From: Echinometra lucunter
Taxonomy: Eukaryota; Echinodermata; Echinoidea; Camarodonta; Echinometridae
Assembly (NCBI GenBank): GCA_029962745.1
Contig: CM057156.1
Span: forward strand, 712,942-776,941
Direction of reading: 5' to 3'
Length of the DNA: 64,000 bases
Shown one piece after another: positions 12,401 to 26,500 of the stretch; within the stretch, counting starts at the first letter, position 1; the number at the start of each line of letters is the position of its first letter. The position numbers and the translations under genes were made by a program. The notes beneath the pieces are model-generated. The model saw only the letters and a list, made by a program, of their open reading frames with translations. It was not told the DNA's origin and ran no database searches.

Positions 12401-14492
12401 GGGTTTGACACTAACAGGCATCCAGGACGAATAGGTGCCCCAAATTTATGGCTGAAACTCCCAAATTTTAGAAGAATTACAGTGTACAGAATGTATTCAT
12501 ACAGACCGTAAACTTTCTGTCCAAATCTGTAGTCCCTTCTAAAAATTGGGTCGGAGTCCTGTTTTAGGAGATATATCAGGCATATATAACATCTTAAAAG
12601 GTCATCACTGTGCAGTTCTATATGGTAATGGCACTGGTATTTGACTACTATAAATCTAAAAGCTCTCACTAGTATAAATGTAAGGTTTTTTTAAAACCTG
12701 GAATAAAAATTGAATTTATCTTATAAATTACCCAGCTCATGAATAGACTATTCAAGAATTCTTTTGGAAGCTAAAGCTGAATTTTCATCTTTAATCTTGC
12801 TCTTTGTCTCTCAGAAGTAATGAAATCTAATTTCTAAGCTGCACCTTGTCTAAGCTTTTCCCTGTCATGTATTGTACAGCGGCTACTCCACCTAGCAGTC
12901 TGAAGGTCATTTCTAACTCCTCATCTGAGCTCATTGTCACCTGGAAACCACCGGAACGTCCCAATGGAAACCTCACCCATTACATCATCAGCTGGGAACC
13001 TCAGTACCTACCCAAACAACAGTTTGAAGATAGAGACTTCTGTCGAGAGAGTAAGAATCATGCAGCTTTACACTATATCCCCCTCAAAATAATACTCTTC
13101 CCCCCCCCCCCCATGGCTCAGATCTCGATCCTATTTGCAACCTTTCTGTTTTTTTTTGTCAGTGATGCCAACTGTTCCCTTTTCGCAGTATATGGTATTG
13201 CTTTGGGTGAAAATACTGCAGGTTTCATGCGACATACTGTATTTCCTGCACTTTAGTTACTGCACAGTTCTATGGCTGTAAATTAGAATAAACTCTTTTT
13301 ATGCTCATAATACATGTATTTCTTTTCAGATTTAAAAATACTGCAACACATGATAAAAGGTTGGCATCTCTGTTGTGTACTTTTGTATGTTTAACCCATT
13401 CGTGACAGGAATTATTTCCTAATTTGATCAGCTTTTATTCTTCAAATTGGCAACACCAACATTTTTATTTTATTGCTACATTTTATTTATAAAACGTCAT
13501 GTATCAGAAATGAATATAAATTGACAGGAATTATGATGATAAGTCAAAAAGTTGCCAATTTGCAGGGGAAAATGGTGATTTTAATTTTTCTATCACATTG
13601 CCAATTTAAGGATTTTAATGCTTATTTTCCTTTTAAAAAATTTCAGCATCAAACAATGAATATTGATGCAACCAAAATGGGGACAGTTTGTGTAGAATTT
13701 TTTGCTCTTTCTGCTCATGTATTTGGTATGATTTTTAGGGCTTTGCATTAAAAGATATTAGGCCAAACCACAAAATGTGGACCTCTGTCACGAATGGATT
13801 TGATCTTCTTATGGTTTAGTGGAAGATTAAACAAATTGGTAAGAAAAACATGTAAATGTAGCAGAGATTTCACAATGTACAAATACATGGGCAACCCACA
13901 TAGTGTTTTGACCGTAAATCAGTAAAGAAATATCTTTCATAATCTGTTAACAAATTATTTTTGCATTGTGGAAATTGATATTCTGTGAACCTGAGATTGC
14001 ATATTGTAAGATGTACATGTATGGTGTAGTGAAACCACAAATGCTGTTCATCTGGACAGCTTCCATAATTATAGTTTTGCATTATTTATGCTCCTAATGG
14101 CACCTCTTCTCTTTGTTTTCCAGAACTTCCAACTCTGAAGAAATCCGAGTCCAGTACCGAGATGGAGACGTCTGAAGATGAAGATACTAATACCACAATG
14201 GTTGGAGCAGGATGCTGTGCTTGTCCCATTGACCCGGAGGAGTTGCGTAGAATCGAGGAGGACGCACGCTTCCAGAAAGACTTTGAGAACCAGCTCCATA
14301 ACACGCTCTACCAGAAGAGGTTGGTTGGCATGGAAACTGGAGAGGATGTATATAATGATGATGATGATATAGATGTGGATAGTGATGATGATGATGATGA
14401 TGATGATGAGGATGATGATTGGATGGTGGTGATGAGGAGAAAAGATGGTTTGGTTGTGGTGGTGGTAGAAGTGATGATGGTGATGATAGTAG

Positions 14493-14532
<40 letters not shown>

Positions 14533-17500
14533 AAAGATGGTGATAATGATAATGTTAATTATGGTGATATTGGTGGTGGTTGTGGTGATAATAAAGGGAT
14601 ACTGATGATGATTATGCTGCATGCTCTAACTGCAATAGCTGCATTGTGCTTGACAAATGGATTGATATTAACACTCTGTATGCCTCAGTAGAATAATAAC
14701 AAGAAACATATGAATGTTACCTCTTCAACTTGTGAATATTTTTTCTATTCTAGCATTCTCTAAATTGACTGTACATGGTCATTTACTGAAGTGGCATCTA
14801 TCCAAGCTCCCGCGAACTGACATTAACGACATTATTTGTTATATTAATTATGATATTTGCAAAATAAGTAGGTCTTTGTGTGCTAGTGAAAATGAGGGAT
14901 GAGAATTCAAGAAGAACTAGGAATGAGGAAAAAAAGTTAGATTTCCTGATCGATTGCATTTTTATGACTTTGTTTGTTTGAGCTTGGGAGAGTGTTTTTG
15001 AAAGTCCCATTGTGATAGTTTCCTCACAAATAAAATTCAATTTTTTGTTTTATAAATGGTACGCTGACCAGTCTCTTGCTGTCAATACTATTTTGTTGTG
15101 ATGAAGAAAGCTATGAATATATTTACTGTTGAAGGCATGCATTATTTCATAAGAAAATTAACCAAACAAGACACTTTGCTGATTTAAAAGAAAAGAAAAT
15201 AGGCTGTCATTAGAAAACATATTATTTAGAAGTAATATTTATTTTTTAAGAAAATTCTTTCAAGGAAAACAATTTTTTGATGTTTAAGGGGCAAAAAAGT
15301 TTGAAGGAAGAAATTCAGAAACTACTGGAGAGGGTTTTGGGTTTTTTTTTTTCCATGTTACAGGCTATGGTGTGGATTTTTAAAAACAAGAAAGAAAACT
15401 TTAAAAAAGATATGATTACCACAGCCTGGAGTTTTGTTCAACCCAATTTAACAGTAGGTCAGAAAGATATATAATTTCTCTGTATTCCTAGAATTAGATT
15501 TCCCTTGTGAATACTAGAGGATGTTTTAGCACAAGCAAACAAATGATTTTGTAACGTGTCACAAGGGGTTTTGTTCTGGGTAGTATGTTATTCAGGCTGA
15601 GGGAAAATTAGCATTCAAAGCAATATGAAACAATTTGATGAAGTAAACAATTGCCACTTTTCACTTGTACTGTGTGAAACTATCCATCTGCTCTCTTGTT
15701 TTTTCCTCCTTCCCTCCCCTCCCCCCTCATTCTTCTTTCTCCTTTTCCTCCTTTCCCCTTCTCTCCTTCTCTTTCTCTGTCTCTCTGTCTCTGTATCTCT
15801 CTATCCTCTCATCTCTCTTTCTCTCTGTGCCTCTCTGTGCCTCTCTGTCACTCCATTGTCTCCACTTTCTCCCTCCCTCCCTCTTTCCCTCCCTCTTTCC
15901 CTCCCTCCCTCTTTCCTGCCCGCATCTTTCTTCCCTCCCCCTTCTCCCCCTCCCCCTTCTCCCCCTTTTCCCATTCTCCCCCTTTTCCCATTCTCCCTCC
16001 TCTCCCGCTTTCCTTTCTCTTTTTCTTATATCTTTCCTCTGTCCTCCCCTTATCTCTGTTTCTCTCTATCTCCCTCTCTTTTCTCTGTCTCCTCCCTCCA
16101 TCTCTTCCTCCTCCTCTCTTCCTCCTTTCCTTTCCTCCTGTGCTGTCTGTCCCCCCCCCCTTGTCTCACTTCTCTCCCCTCCATCCAATGTTTCTCTATC
16201 TTTCTCTCTGTCTCTGAACTTTTTTTTCTCTCTTTCTCTTTCTTAGTCTTACTCATATCTCTTTTTCCCTCTCCTTTCTTTCTTTCTCTCTCTTCTTAGT
16301 CTTACTCATATCTCTCTTCTTTCTCCATCTTTCTTTTCTCTCTTAGTTTCAGGAAAGAATTTCAGTAGCAAACATGGGCTTAACTTCCCCTTTACACAAA
16401 CTGAAAGTGATGGATGAGTTTGTTTATACGAGCGATGATAATGATATTCAAAAACATGTTGTTGCATGTCAATTGCTATCCAGGGCATGACTGCATGAAC
16501 GACAGAGCCGATTTTATTTCAGATTAATCAGAGTTTTTGTTGTATATAGCGACTATGAAAGAGAAAATAATATGTTGCATAAAGCATGGTACTTTGTAGG
16601 TTTTTTAAGAACAAGTAAATGTCATTGATGCTGGATGATTGCGTTTACTTGACATATTCTCTTGCGGTAAACAAAGAGATTATTCTGTCAAGTGACTAAA
16701 TTTATTGCCCATCAGATAAGAACAAAAGTTCTCAAACTCATTAACTTCTTGTGATATTTCAGTTGTCAGAATGAGATTTACTCTTCAAATCACTTTTATT
16801 CTGATGAGAAGAGGATGTTTTCATGTCAATTCCTTCAATTTAGGATTTAATTTTTTTCATGGAAAAGGCATTTACTTTTATTTTTCCAGCTTGAGAGCAG
16901 TTCGGTCGGCAATTTGTTTTTCTCTCTTTTGTTATTGTTATTTTCCTCCCTAAGCTTTCTATTTTTGACAACAAAGTATAATCTTTGAATGAATAATTAT
17001 TGCATTTTGCTGCATATGACCTTATTTACTTGCATTGATGCAATTGAAAATGATGTTGAAATGAGACTAAAACAAGCCGTCTGTTGATGGAGTGGGAAGG
17101 AGACAAGCTCCCTTCTGTTATCTTGGCAGACGGAATGTATTGTTTTGAAACATGCAGTTCTGAATTCAAATTTTGTACTATGTGATCCCAGTCCCAAGAA
17201 GCTTGTATAAACACCTGTTTGTATTAATCATACCATAACTCCGTCCATCCATCCATTTTCCATCTATCTCATATATTTCCTTCCATCCATTCATCTATAA
17301 ATCTATCTATCTATCAATCCATCTACCCATCTATCTTTATGTCAATTCATCTGTTAATCTGTTCATCCATTTTCATTCTTTCCATAATGCCTTCCCATCC
17401 ATTTATCACTTATCTCTTTCTGCCAGTCATGTCTCATTTCAAATCAGCTCTCCCTCCATCTATCCATTTCTTCTTTTCATCTAAAGTCCATTTCATTACT

Positions 17501-20500
17501 TTGAAATGACTCTAAGTTCCATGTTTTGAAAAGTATATTCCAAGAAATGATAGTACATTTTGTATATCTCTATTTCCATTTTCTTTCAAGTCATAACTTT
17601 TAACCAAATTGTCATTTTTGTTCCTTTCTTATTCCTGTTACTGTATTCTAGAGCTTTTATAAGCCTGTATTATTCTGCTTGTCCATTTCATCTTCTTTCT
17701 TTTTTCCCACTTTAATTTTATTTGTGACTTGCTTTTAACTTCATTCATTGTGTACACATTTACCCTATGTTATCAAATGTTTTTTGTGCCTTGAATATGT
17801 ATTTGTACTACTACAGAAAAAAATACATTCGTACTACAAAATTTTGTGATGTATAATTTGAAAAAAGGGAATTTTTTTTTTAAAGACATATTTGAAGAAT
17901 TGTTCGTCTTTGCATCAACGTCAAGTCTCATGCTTCCATTAACAAGCCATTCATCCTTTTCAAATTTTCAACAACCACCAAAAAACAAAAAAAAAAAAAA
18001 AGAAAAGAAAAATAGCCATAAGAGAGAAAATATAATGTAATGCAACATGAAGTAAAATACAAATTTGTAAATTTTATTTATTAACTTTTCATATTCCTGC
18101 CATGTTAAAGGTTTGTTCTGATATGAGAGGGAAGCTAGGGTTAAAAAAAAAAAACCCTTTTATGTACAAAATGAATGGCAATGACGGAACAAAAGGCTTG
18201 CGCTAAAAATGTCTTGCAGTTATTCACTTGCATGTTATAAAATGCCCTTAAAAAACCCCTTGAGAACCCCCCCCCCCCCCCTCTCATATTTGAATGGGCC
18301 TTAAGTATGTGGGGCTGTGCATATTCATATCCTTCCCATGTTAAGTACATGTATGTGGGATTGTTCATATTTATAACCTTCCCATGTTAAGTGTGTGGGA
18401 CTGTTCATATTCATATCCTTCTCATGTTAGGTATGTGGGACTGTTCGTATTCATATTCCTGCCATGTAAACTACATGGGACTGTTCACATTCATGTTCCT
18501 TTATCCCTCATTCATCTCCATTCTCCAATCTCTCATCCCTGCTCTCCATCCAATACCACGTTGCTATGGTTACCCCTCATCCCCCTCCTCCCTATCATCT
18601 TGGACTAATGTTTAACTCTTCTTGTCTCGCCTCACTTTCACTTCACTAACCAGGGATTACATTAATATTAGTAGGTATGTACTAATTGTCAATTTCATTC
18701 AAGAGATAAACATATCTATATATTCAGAAATACGAATGCTGCCCTGCACTTACTCATTTGCTTGCTTCTATTCAAGCTTGCTTTGCATAAAAATGTGATA
18801 TATGTTTAAAAGCATTATATGCAAAAATTGTAATCTTGCCTGCATGTTGCTCCCTGTTTAAAAAAGAAAGAATTGCACCATTTTGATACTTAATGCACTC
18901 CGAAATTTATATGTGAATGCACCCTGTGGATGCACAATGCAAAATAATGTTTGAAATTAAAAAAAAATCTTTTTCTTAGTGTCAGCTTGTTAATACATGT
19001 ATATTGGCCTTGCTAACATTTTTTTTTTCATAGCTGATTTGAATGTACAAAAGATTGCCAAGCTTGGGTAATAATTCTATAACACATTGTGGTTCAAATG
19101 AAAATCATTTTATAAAATGGATCTTTAAGAAGTTAGGTTCAATCCATTATTTTGCACAGTATCAATGAAAATTTCTTTAAAATATTTATGCTTTTTGTGT
19201 TTGTTAGTTCAGTAGATAACTTATCTGCCTTTGCAATATTTCTTTTCACGTCCTCCATCACCTAAGACAAAGACATATGGTTTCGTATAGCCACGAGTCC
19301 TTTCCCTTTGTGGTGGGTAGGTTGTTGGGAAAACACTCTAATCTTTTGCTGATTTGTGTGAGCATTATCATTTTGTAGTCGATAAAAACAGAACGAGCAT
19401 CAGGCCTTTTAGATAAAATTGGTTTTGACTTTTGAAGTTGTGCAAAGAAAGCAATATCCTTGGATGTAATGATGCTTGTGGAGTGTGGGCAAAATTTAAT
19501 AGAAACTTGTATTTTGAGAATGTATCCTGATAAATGAAATCGGATGGGCCAAATGTAAGGGGCACTATTTTTGGAAATTTCTTCATGAGAATTACTCCTT
19601 ATACTAAAATCACCCTGCTCCATGTAATCCTGTGTAACATGGTTTTATCAGATCTACTCTGATTATGTACATGTTGGTAACTGAAAAAAAAAAGTGTGGT
19701 GGTTGTAAAAGCTATATTAGTGATAACAGAGAACCATAATTGAATATTGATAATAAAATCACTGTATGTGCTCACATTTTGTCAGTCTGCACTCTGTGCT
19801 AGATTTATTTGCACTGTTTTAGGGGTTATGTGTGTTTTTCCAAGTGGCTTCTTGTCATACCTCTATTGCATATTCCCTGTAGAAGTCCATGACATCTTAA
19901 GGAAAAAAGCCTTATTTTTTAAATCTTTTTATTCAATTGTGGGTTCAAAAATATATGTTGTAAGTTTATAAGTGATATATTTTTTTTGGAAGTTTGCTTT
20001 GAATTCAAACTAGCTTCTAAAAGCTGGCAAAATGTGCACAAAGTTGTGAAATGATTTGTAGGTGAGGTGTTTGTTATTCTTCTCTAATTTTATAAATAGT
20101 ATGCATGTTTAAATGTCATGTTTCATTTTCTCACTTGTATTCAAAGCATAACTATCTAGTGCACAAAAGTTTGCAATGCATTTTTAATTTTTTGTGTGGC
20201 TCCTTTACTTGCCATGTCAAGGAACTTCTGTTTATTGTGGCATTGTTATACAATATTACTTACATAAACTGCTGGTAAATCATGTATTTTTGTTTTTTAT
20301 ATTTGGGATGAGAATTGTGTATGATACTAGGATGATGATCAAGCTGCTGTTGATATAAAGGTAAGTGGTGAATCGATCTACTTACAATAACACTTTACCC
20401 AACTCTAATGTTGTGTATCATGCATTGACATCCTCCTCTCTGTAACAGACCCGACACACGTCGTAAAAAGCGAGATGTCCCCGGCGGTGAGATCCAAGGA

Positions 20501-23500
20501 ATAGGGACCACGCCTACTACCACCAGCTTCATTACCCCTATACCGACCACACCCACCTCGGGGATCAACATCAATGGTTCCCTGTACCCCAGTAGCCCTC
20601 CTACAGTGAATGTTTCCACCACCCCACCAGCTAGGGTGGAGGAGAGGGTCATTGGTCTGGTGGAATCCTACCGAGTGACTGAATTAGAACATTTCACAGA
20701 GTACCTCATCACTGTCCAGGCATGCAACTCTATGGATTGTAGTCGTGCTGCAGCTATGTATGGACGTACTCTACCTAAAGGTTGGTCACACTTTCGATAT
20801 GACTGTACCAATGCATTCAAAGGCTCATTCTTTAATCGTGTTAGAAAACAACATTTTGAAATATTCCTGATTTCTTTTCTTAGTTTCCTTGTAAATTTAC
20901 TAAAGTATTCCTTTCATCCAGCACTTAAGCTGTCCATATAGGAATCTCATTTAAAGCTGGAGATACATGTAGCTAGGGTTCCTGAATCTGATGTTCCCTT
21001 CTCTATATTAGAGTTGTCGGCACTAGAAGTCCTTGAAACACTGGAAGAGCACTGGAAGTGATGTGCATGTTCATTTATTTACATAATTTTATGAATGGAT
21101 TTTATTTCATGGATTTTTTACATTAAAAAACACCTTTCATCCCCTTAAAAAATCGGGGGAGGGGGGAGGTTGCAAATTAAGATAGAAAGGTCAGGAACTA
21201 TATTTTTCTCTAATCTTCGTCGGCGCTACATCATTTGGTTATGGACATGAATTCTCCTTTGCCTCACAGAGTCAGCCGATCAGATAGAGTCATCCGTGAT
21301 GATAAACCACACCTCAACCGACAGAGTGCACCTGACCTGGGCTGCGCCTAGCAACCCTAACGGCATCATCGTCATCCACGAAGTCAGGTTCGAGATGATT
21401 GATGTGGAGGTCGATGGTGTTGGCGATGAGCGGGATGCATATACTGTATTAGAGAGCAAGACAACACCCAAACCTGTGGTATGTTGATCCTAGCTTTTCA
21501 TGTGTGATAGTCTCTTAACCCATTGGCCTCTTGAACTGGGTGGCCCCCCTGTACAAAGTCTATGGGAATTTAAAAATTCAGTAGTTCATGGGTTAGCCCA
21601 TTGGCTGCTGGAACCAGATGACCCCTGTGCAAAGTCTATAGGAATTTAAAAATTCAGTAGTTAATGGGTTAACCCATTGGCTGCTGGAACCAGATGACCC
21701 CTGTACAAAGTCTGTGGGAATTTCAAAATTCAGTAGTTAATGGGTTAACCCACTGGCTGCTGGAACCAGATGACCCCTGTACAAAGTCTATGGGAATACA
21801 ATAATTCAGTAGTCAACAGGTGAAAGAGATTCTATATGACTAAAGAGATCATGTCATTCATTAAAAATGAATACCAAGATCTACTTCACTGAAATTACCC
21901 TACCTGTCTTACATGAATAATCTACTCAATGCCTTATGTTTTCTGCCCTCATATGAAGGGAAGAGAGCTTTACATTGTTTTCTTTTGAAAATATCTACAT
22001 TGATGAGAGAGAAAAATGCTTCTTTTGATTAGAGATAGTTTCCGGGAGATACTTCAGGGCTTTTTAAAGAGTTCTTGGGTCAAGCACTCATCAGATTTCT
22101 AAATTTAGATTTCTACAACTTGCTTTGGGTCCATTTAGTCATGTTATCCGATATTAGTTTCCTCTACTTTCCCCCTTTGTCATGTTAACCTGTTGAATGC
22201 TAAGCCAGAGCTGGGGTCTGTGGAAAATTTGTTTTATACTGAAATCGAATCTTGGTCAACAGGTTAACCCATTCGTGACATAGGGTCCACATTATGTGGT
22301 TTGGTCTAATAAATTTTGATTCAGAGCCCTAAAAATCATACCAAATACATGAGCAGAAATAGCAAAAAAATTCTACACAAACTGTGCCCATTTTCGTTGC
22401 ATAAATTTTTGATGGTGAAATTTTTTAAAAGGAAAATAAGCATTAAAATTCTTAAATTGGCAATGCGATGAAAATGTTAAAATTACCGTTTTCCCCTGCA
22501 AATTGGCAACTTTATGACTTCTCATCATACATTCTGTCAATTTATATTGATTTCAGATACATGATGTTTTATAAGAAAAATGTAGCAATAAAAGAAAAAA
22601 TGTTTGTGTTGCCAATTTGAAGAATAAAAGCTGATCAAATTAGGCTTTCAATAATTCCTGTCACAAATGGGTTAACAAAAAACTCAAATGAAATGAGTTC
22701 TTGTCATGCGATCATAATGTGAAAGAAACAGTTCCAAAGCAAGTGGGAGGGTTGGATTAGTTGTACATGTATATAAACACATGTGTCTAGTGTGAGATTT
22801 GGAGATTATCGAATTGATAAGAAATTCACTTACTTTCCCCAAACAGTACTTGCACTGCACAAAGAAATGAGTATATGGGACCACACGCAAATCTAGCATG
22901 AATGTTACCCCAAAACTTTTCAGCTTTTGGCTTGTCATATTTCCAATATGAGGGCATTTGAAGAGCAATCCTTTCTAGGGGACAGTTTTACTATGATATT
23001 CTTCCTAACTGATATGGAAAGAATGAGAAAGCTCGCAAATAATTTTTCACCTTTCCCAGAACTCGTCTGGTAGATGGAAAATGTGTTTTATACTGAATTC
23101 GAATTGTGCTCAGTGGGTTAATAAAAAGCTTCAGTTGCTTTCACACAAATCTTTACTCTTCAATTTTTTTTTTTGTTTTTAATTCAGACTCAGTCTACTG
23201 AGAACATAGAATGCATTTCAGCGGAGGGCTACAGACGAGTATTAGGAGCAGAACTGATGGGGTTAAAGGTCGGTAACTACTCAGCGATGGTGAGGGCGGT
23301 GTCACTTGCTGGGGAGGGTCCGTGGACCAAGCCTGTTATGTTCAGTGTACCTGATATCTCAAACAGTAAGTAGACCCTGTAATTTTCTTTTTATGCATCA
23401 TGTTGCAGTTAAAGAATAGAACATTCTTTTCCAAGAATTTGAAATTCAAGTGAAAAAGTTTTCTGTGATGGTGTTAAAATTGATTTCCTAGATCTCTTTG

Positions 23501-26500
23501 GTCTTTCTTAAATTTTGTGGAAAAGAAATTCTCGACATGTAGCACCATTCAAATGTCTTTTGTCATTATGGTTTAGTTATTTTTGTTAAATCACTGAATG
23601 GAGTCATCAGCAATAAGAGCAGCCATTTGTCAAATACATTGTGTCATTTACCCATAATAGCAATGGCAACTTATAAACAAATTGAAAATCTGTACTTTAA
23701 CTTGTAGGGGATTTTCCATACCTAGCTTCAAAATGATATTTCATGTCATGTGTAACATGAAATAGCTTACTTAATGAGGATTATGACATCCTGAAACTTG
23801 GTATAGAGAATTCTAATATAACAATATTCCTGATATAACAAGGTAATTTTCTAGTCCTAGTTCTTTATATTCTATTGTTTTTTAACCCTGATATAACAAG
23901 ATTCCTGCTATAACAAGTTAATTTTGATGGTCCCAAGGACCTCGTTATACTGAGTTTCCACTGTATATGTACGGTCAGATTTCCTTCTTTATATTGTTAT
24001 CACATGAACTCATTTTTTTACTTGAAATCAGAAGAATGAATGAATATTAACATTGTTATGTCTTTTTAAAAGTAATTTTGAATTTAAAAAAGCCTTAGTA
24101 CTAAACAAGCACCTTTCTCCAATAGATCCAACTTATGAATCAGACAAAGCTTTACCTCCTGTGATGGGAGTAATTTTGATTTAAGAAAAACAACTTGATA
24201 CTAAACAAGCATCTCTCTCTCTCTCTCTCTCCATTAGATCCTACTTATGAACCAGACAAAGCCTTACCTCCAATGATGGGAGTAACGATAGCGGTTAGCA
24301 TTGCTGCAGTCATAATCATCATTGTCTTCATTATCATCTTCCTCAGATGGCAGTAAGTATTATTACATCGCTGATCTCCTACTCTTGTGTAATCTATTCC
24401 TATTTGTAACAATCAGTGTTTTATTTATGTCAGTGTTCTACTAAGTATTCTTATACCCTTCAGTTTAGGTTATAAATTCCTATGTGTTACAATTATAATG
24501 TTATTTATGTCAATTTTCTGCTAAGTATTCCCACAGACATGGACTTCATTGTGCATTGAAATGTATTGTATTCCAATTTCCAAATTCAAATTTCAAATGT
24601 CAAATCTGTACAGTATGAAAAGATTATATTGGAATTTTCAAGTGAAACTGTATTCATGAATCATAGACAAATTGATATGTTTTACCTATAAAGATATCGT
24701 CATGGTGTTAAAAAAAAAATCATCTTAAAAACTCGTATTAGTCGTAATAACTACAATTTTGCTCTCTGAAGGAATGTGTTGCAATTTATTGCTAATCATG
24801 ATACCCTTAAGATATTTTGTGTGCTTTTGTGTCATTCCATTTTACCTGTTGAATACTGGAACCGGATGATTCCTGTACTAAGTCTATGGGAAGAAGAGAA
24901 TCCAGTTTCCAACGGGTTAACCCATTCGTGACCGAGGGTCCACATTTTGTGGTTTGGTCTAATAACTTTTGATGCAGAGCTCTAAAAATCATACCAAATA
25001 CATGAACAGAAAGAGCAAAAAATTCTACACAAACTGTGCCCATTTTGGTTGTGTCAATATTTGTTGTTTGATGCTGAAAATTTTTCAAATGAAAATAAGC
25101 ATTAAAATCCTTAAATTGGCAATGTGATAGAAAGTTTAAAATCACCATTTTCTCCTGCAAATTGGCAACTTTTTGACTTCTCATAATTTCTGTCAATTTA
25201 TATTCATTTCAGATACATGATGCTTTATAAGAAAAATGTAGCAATAAAATAAAAATGTTGGTGTTGCCAATTTGAAGAATAAAAGCTGATCAAATTAGGC
25301 TTTAAATAATTCCTGTCACCAATGGGTTAATTGAATAGAGAAGTAAAAATATGACATGTGCAAGTATTATGATAGATGAGTTGCTAAAGATGATCATACA
25401 TAGGGAGATCATCTTGAACAACTGATGAGAATGTGATATACTGTAGTGGATAACTCCATTCTTGTCTTTTTTTCTCACAGCTATCGTAAGGACCAGATGC
25501 CGGATGGTGTTCTCTACGCTTCTGTCAATCCAGAGTATATGAGCACGAGTGATAGTAAGTTTGCTGATGGTTAGATGAAAAGTGCCCTTAGGCTTTCTTG
25601 ATCTTTAGAATTCATGTGCGGGACTCTGAATGGCTCTCTAAGAAAGTGATAATACGGTAGGCAGTGCCATTTCAACATATTGTTGATCATAAGGCAGAAT
25701 GTCATTATCTCTCAAGTTATTGTGCAATAGAAGTCCAATAAAAACCAGTTAAACCCCAAATCCTGATGACTAGTTTGATGTAATAATGGCTGTAAAGACA
25801 GAAAGAGAGTTACAAAGAAATATAGATATGGTGTAAGAAGGGTATGAAGGTCTAGAAACATGTATGCCAATGTGAGAAAAACCAAGGATATTCAGCACAA
25901 TATCCCTTCATTCTTCTGAACATCACTCCTTTCAAACAGAGTGCCCGGCAGCAGCAGTTCTTTAAAGGTTTACCCTTTGTACAGTTCCGACAAAATCTCA
26001 TCTGAATAATTATGATTCCATTGATATCATCATCTCCCACCAATCTTCCTCTCCTCCACAGTGTATGTCGCTGATGAGTGGGAGTTCCCCCGTGACAAGT
26101 TGGAGATCATACGTGAGCTGGGGAAGGGTAGCTTTGGTATGGTGTACGAGGGTCTAGCCAAGGGTATTCTACCAGACGAGGAGATCTCTAGGGTGGCTAT
26201 CAAGTCTGTCCAGGCCAATGCTTCCATGAGAGACAGGATTGAGTTCTTGAATGAAGCGTCAGTCATGAAGTGAGTAGCATCTGTGGTAGTTTTTTTTTGG
26301 GGGGGAGGGGGGTTGCTGGATGAATGAACATGGTGGTGATTATGATGATGATGATGATGATGGTGATGGTGATGGTGATGGTGGTGATGGTGATGGTGAT
26401 GGTGATGAGTGATGGGTGATGGGTGATGGGTGATGGGTGGTGGTGGTGGCGGTGGTGATGATGATGATGATGATGATGATTATGATGTTTGTGATGATGA

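Larger units (their letters stand above)
14606..20448. other. Long receptor intron with low-complexity tracts
   Basis: No exon is recognisable between receptor exons 6 and 7. The intron holds a pyrimidine tract of about 650 bases (15689-16346), a degenerate CCAT-type repeat (17240-17480), a C run near 18270, a short tandem array (18303-18510) and otherwise AT-rich unique-looking sequence. Confidence 0.6.

Noticed and set aside
15625..16299. Three overlapping Ser/Leu/Pro-rich open frames of 173-224 codons
   Set aside because: They arise from the pure pyrimidine tract; no splice or family evidence.
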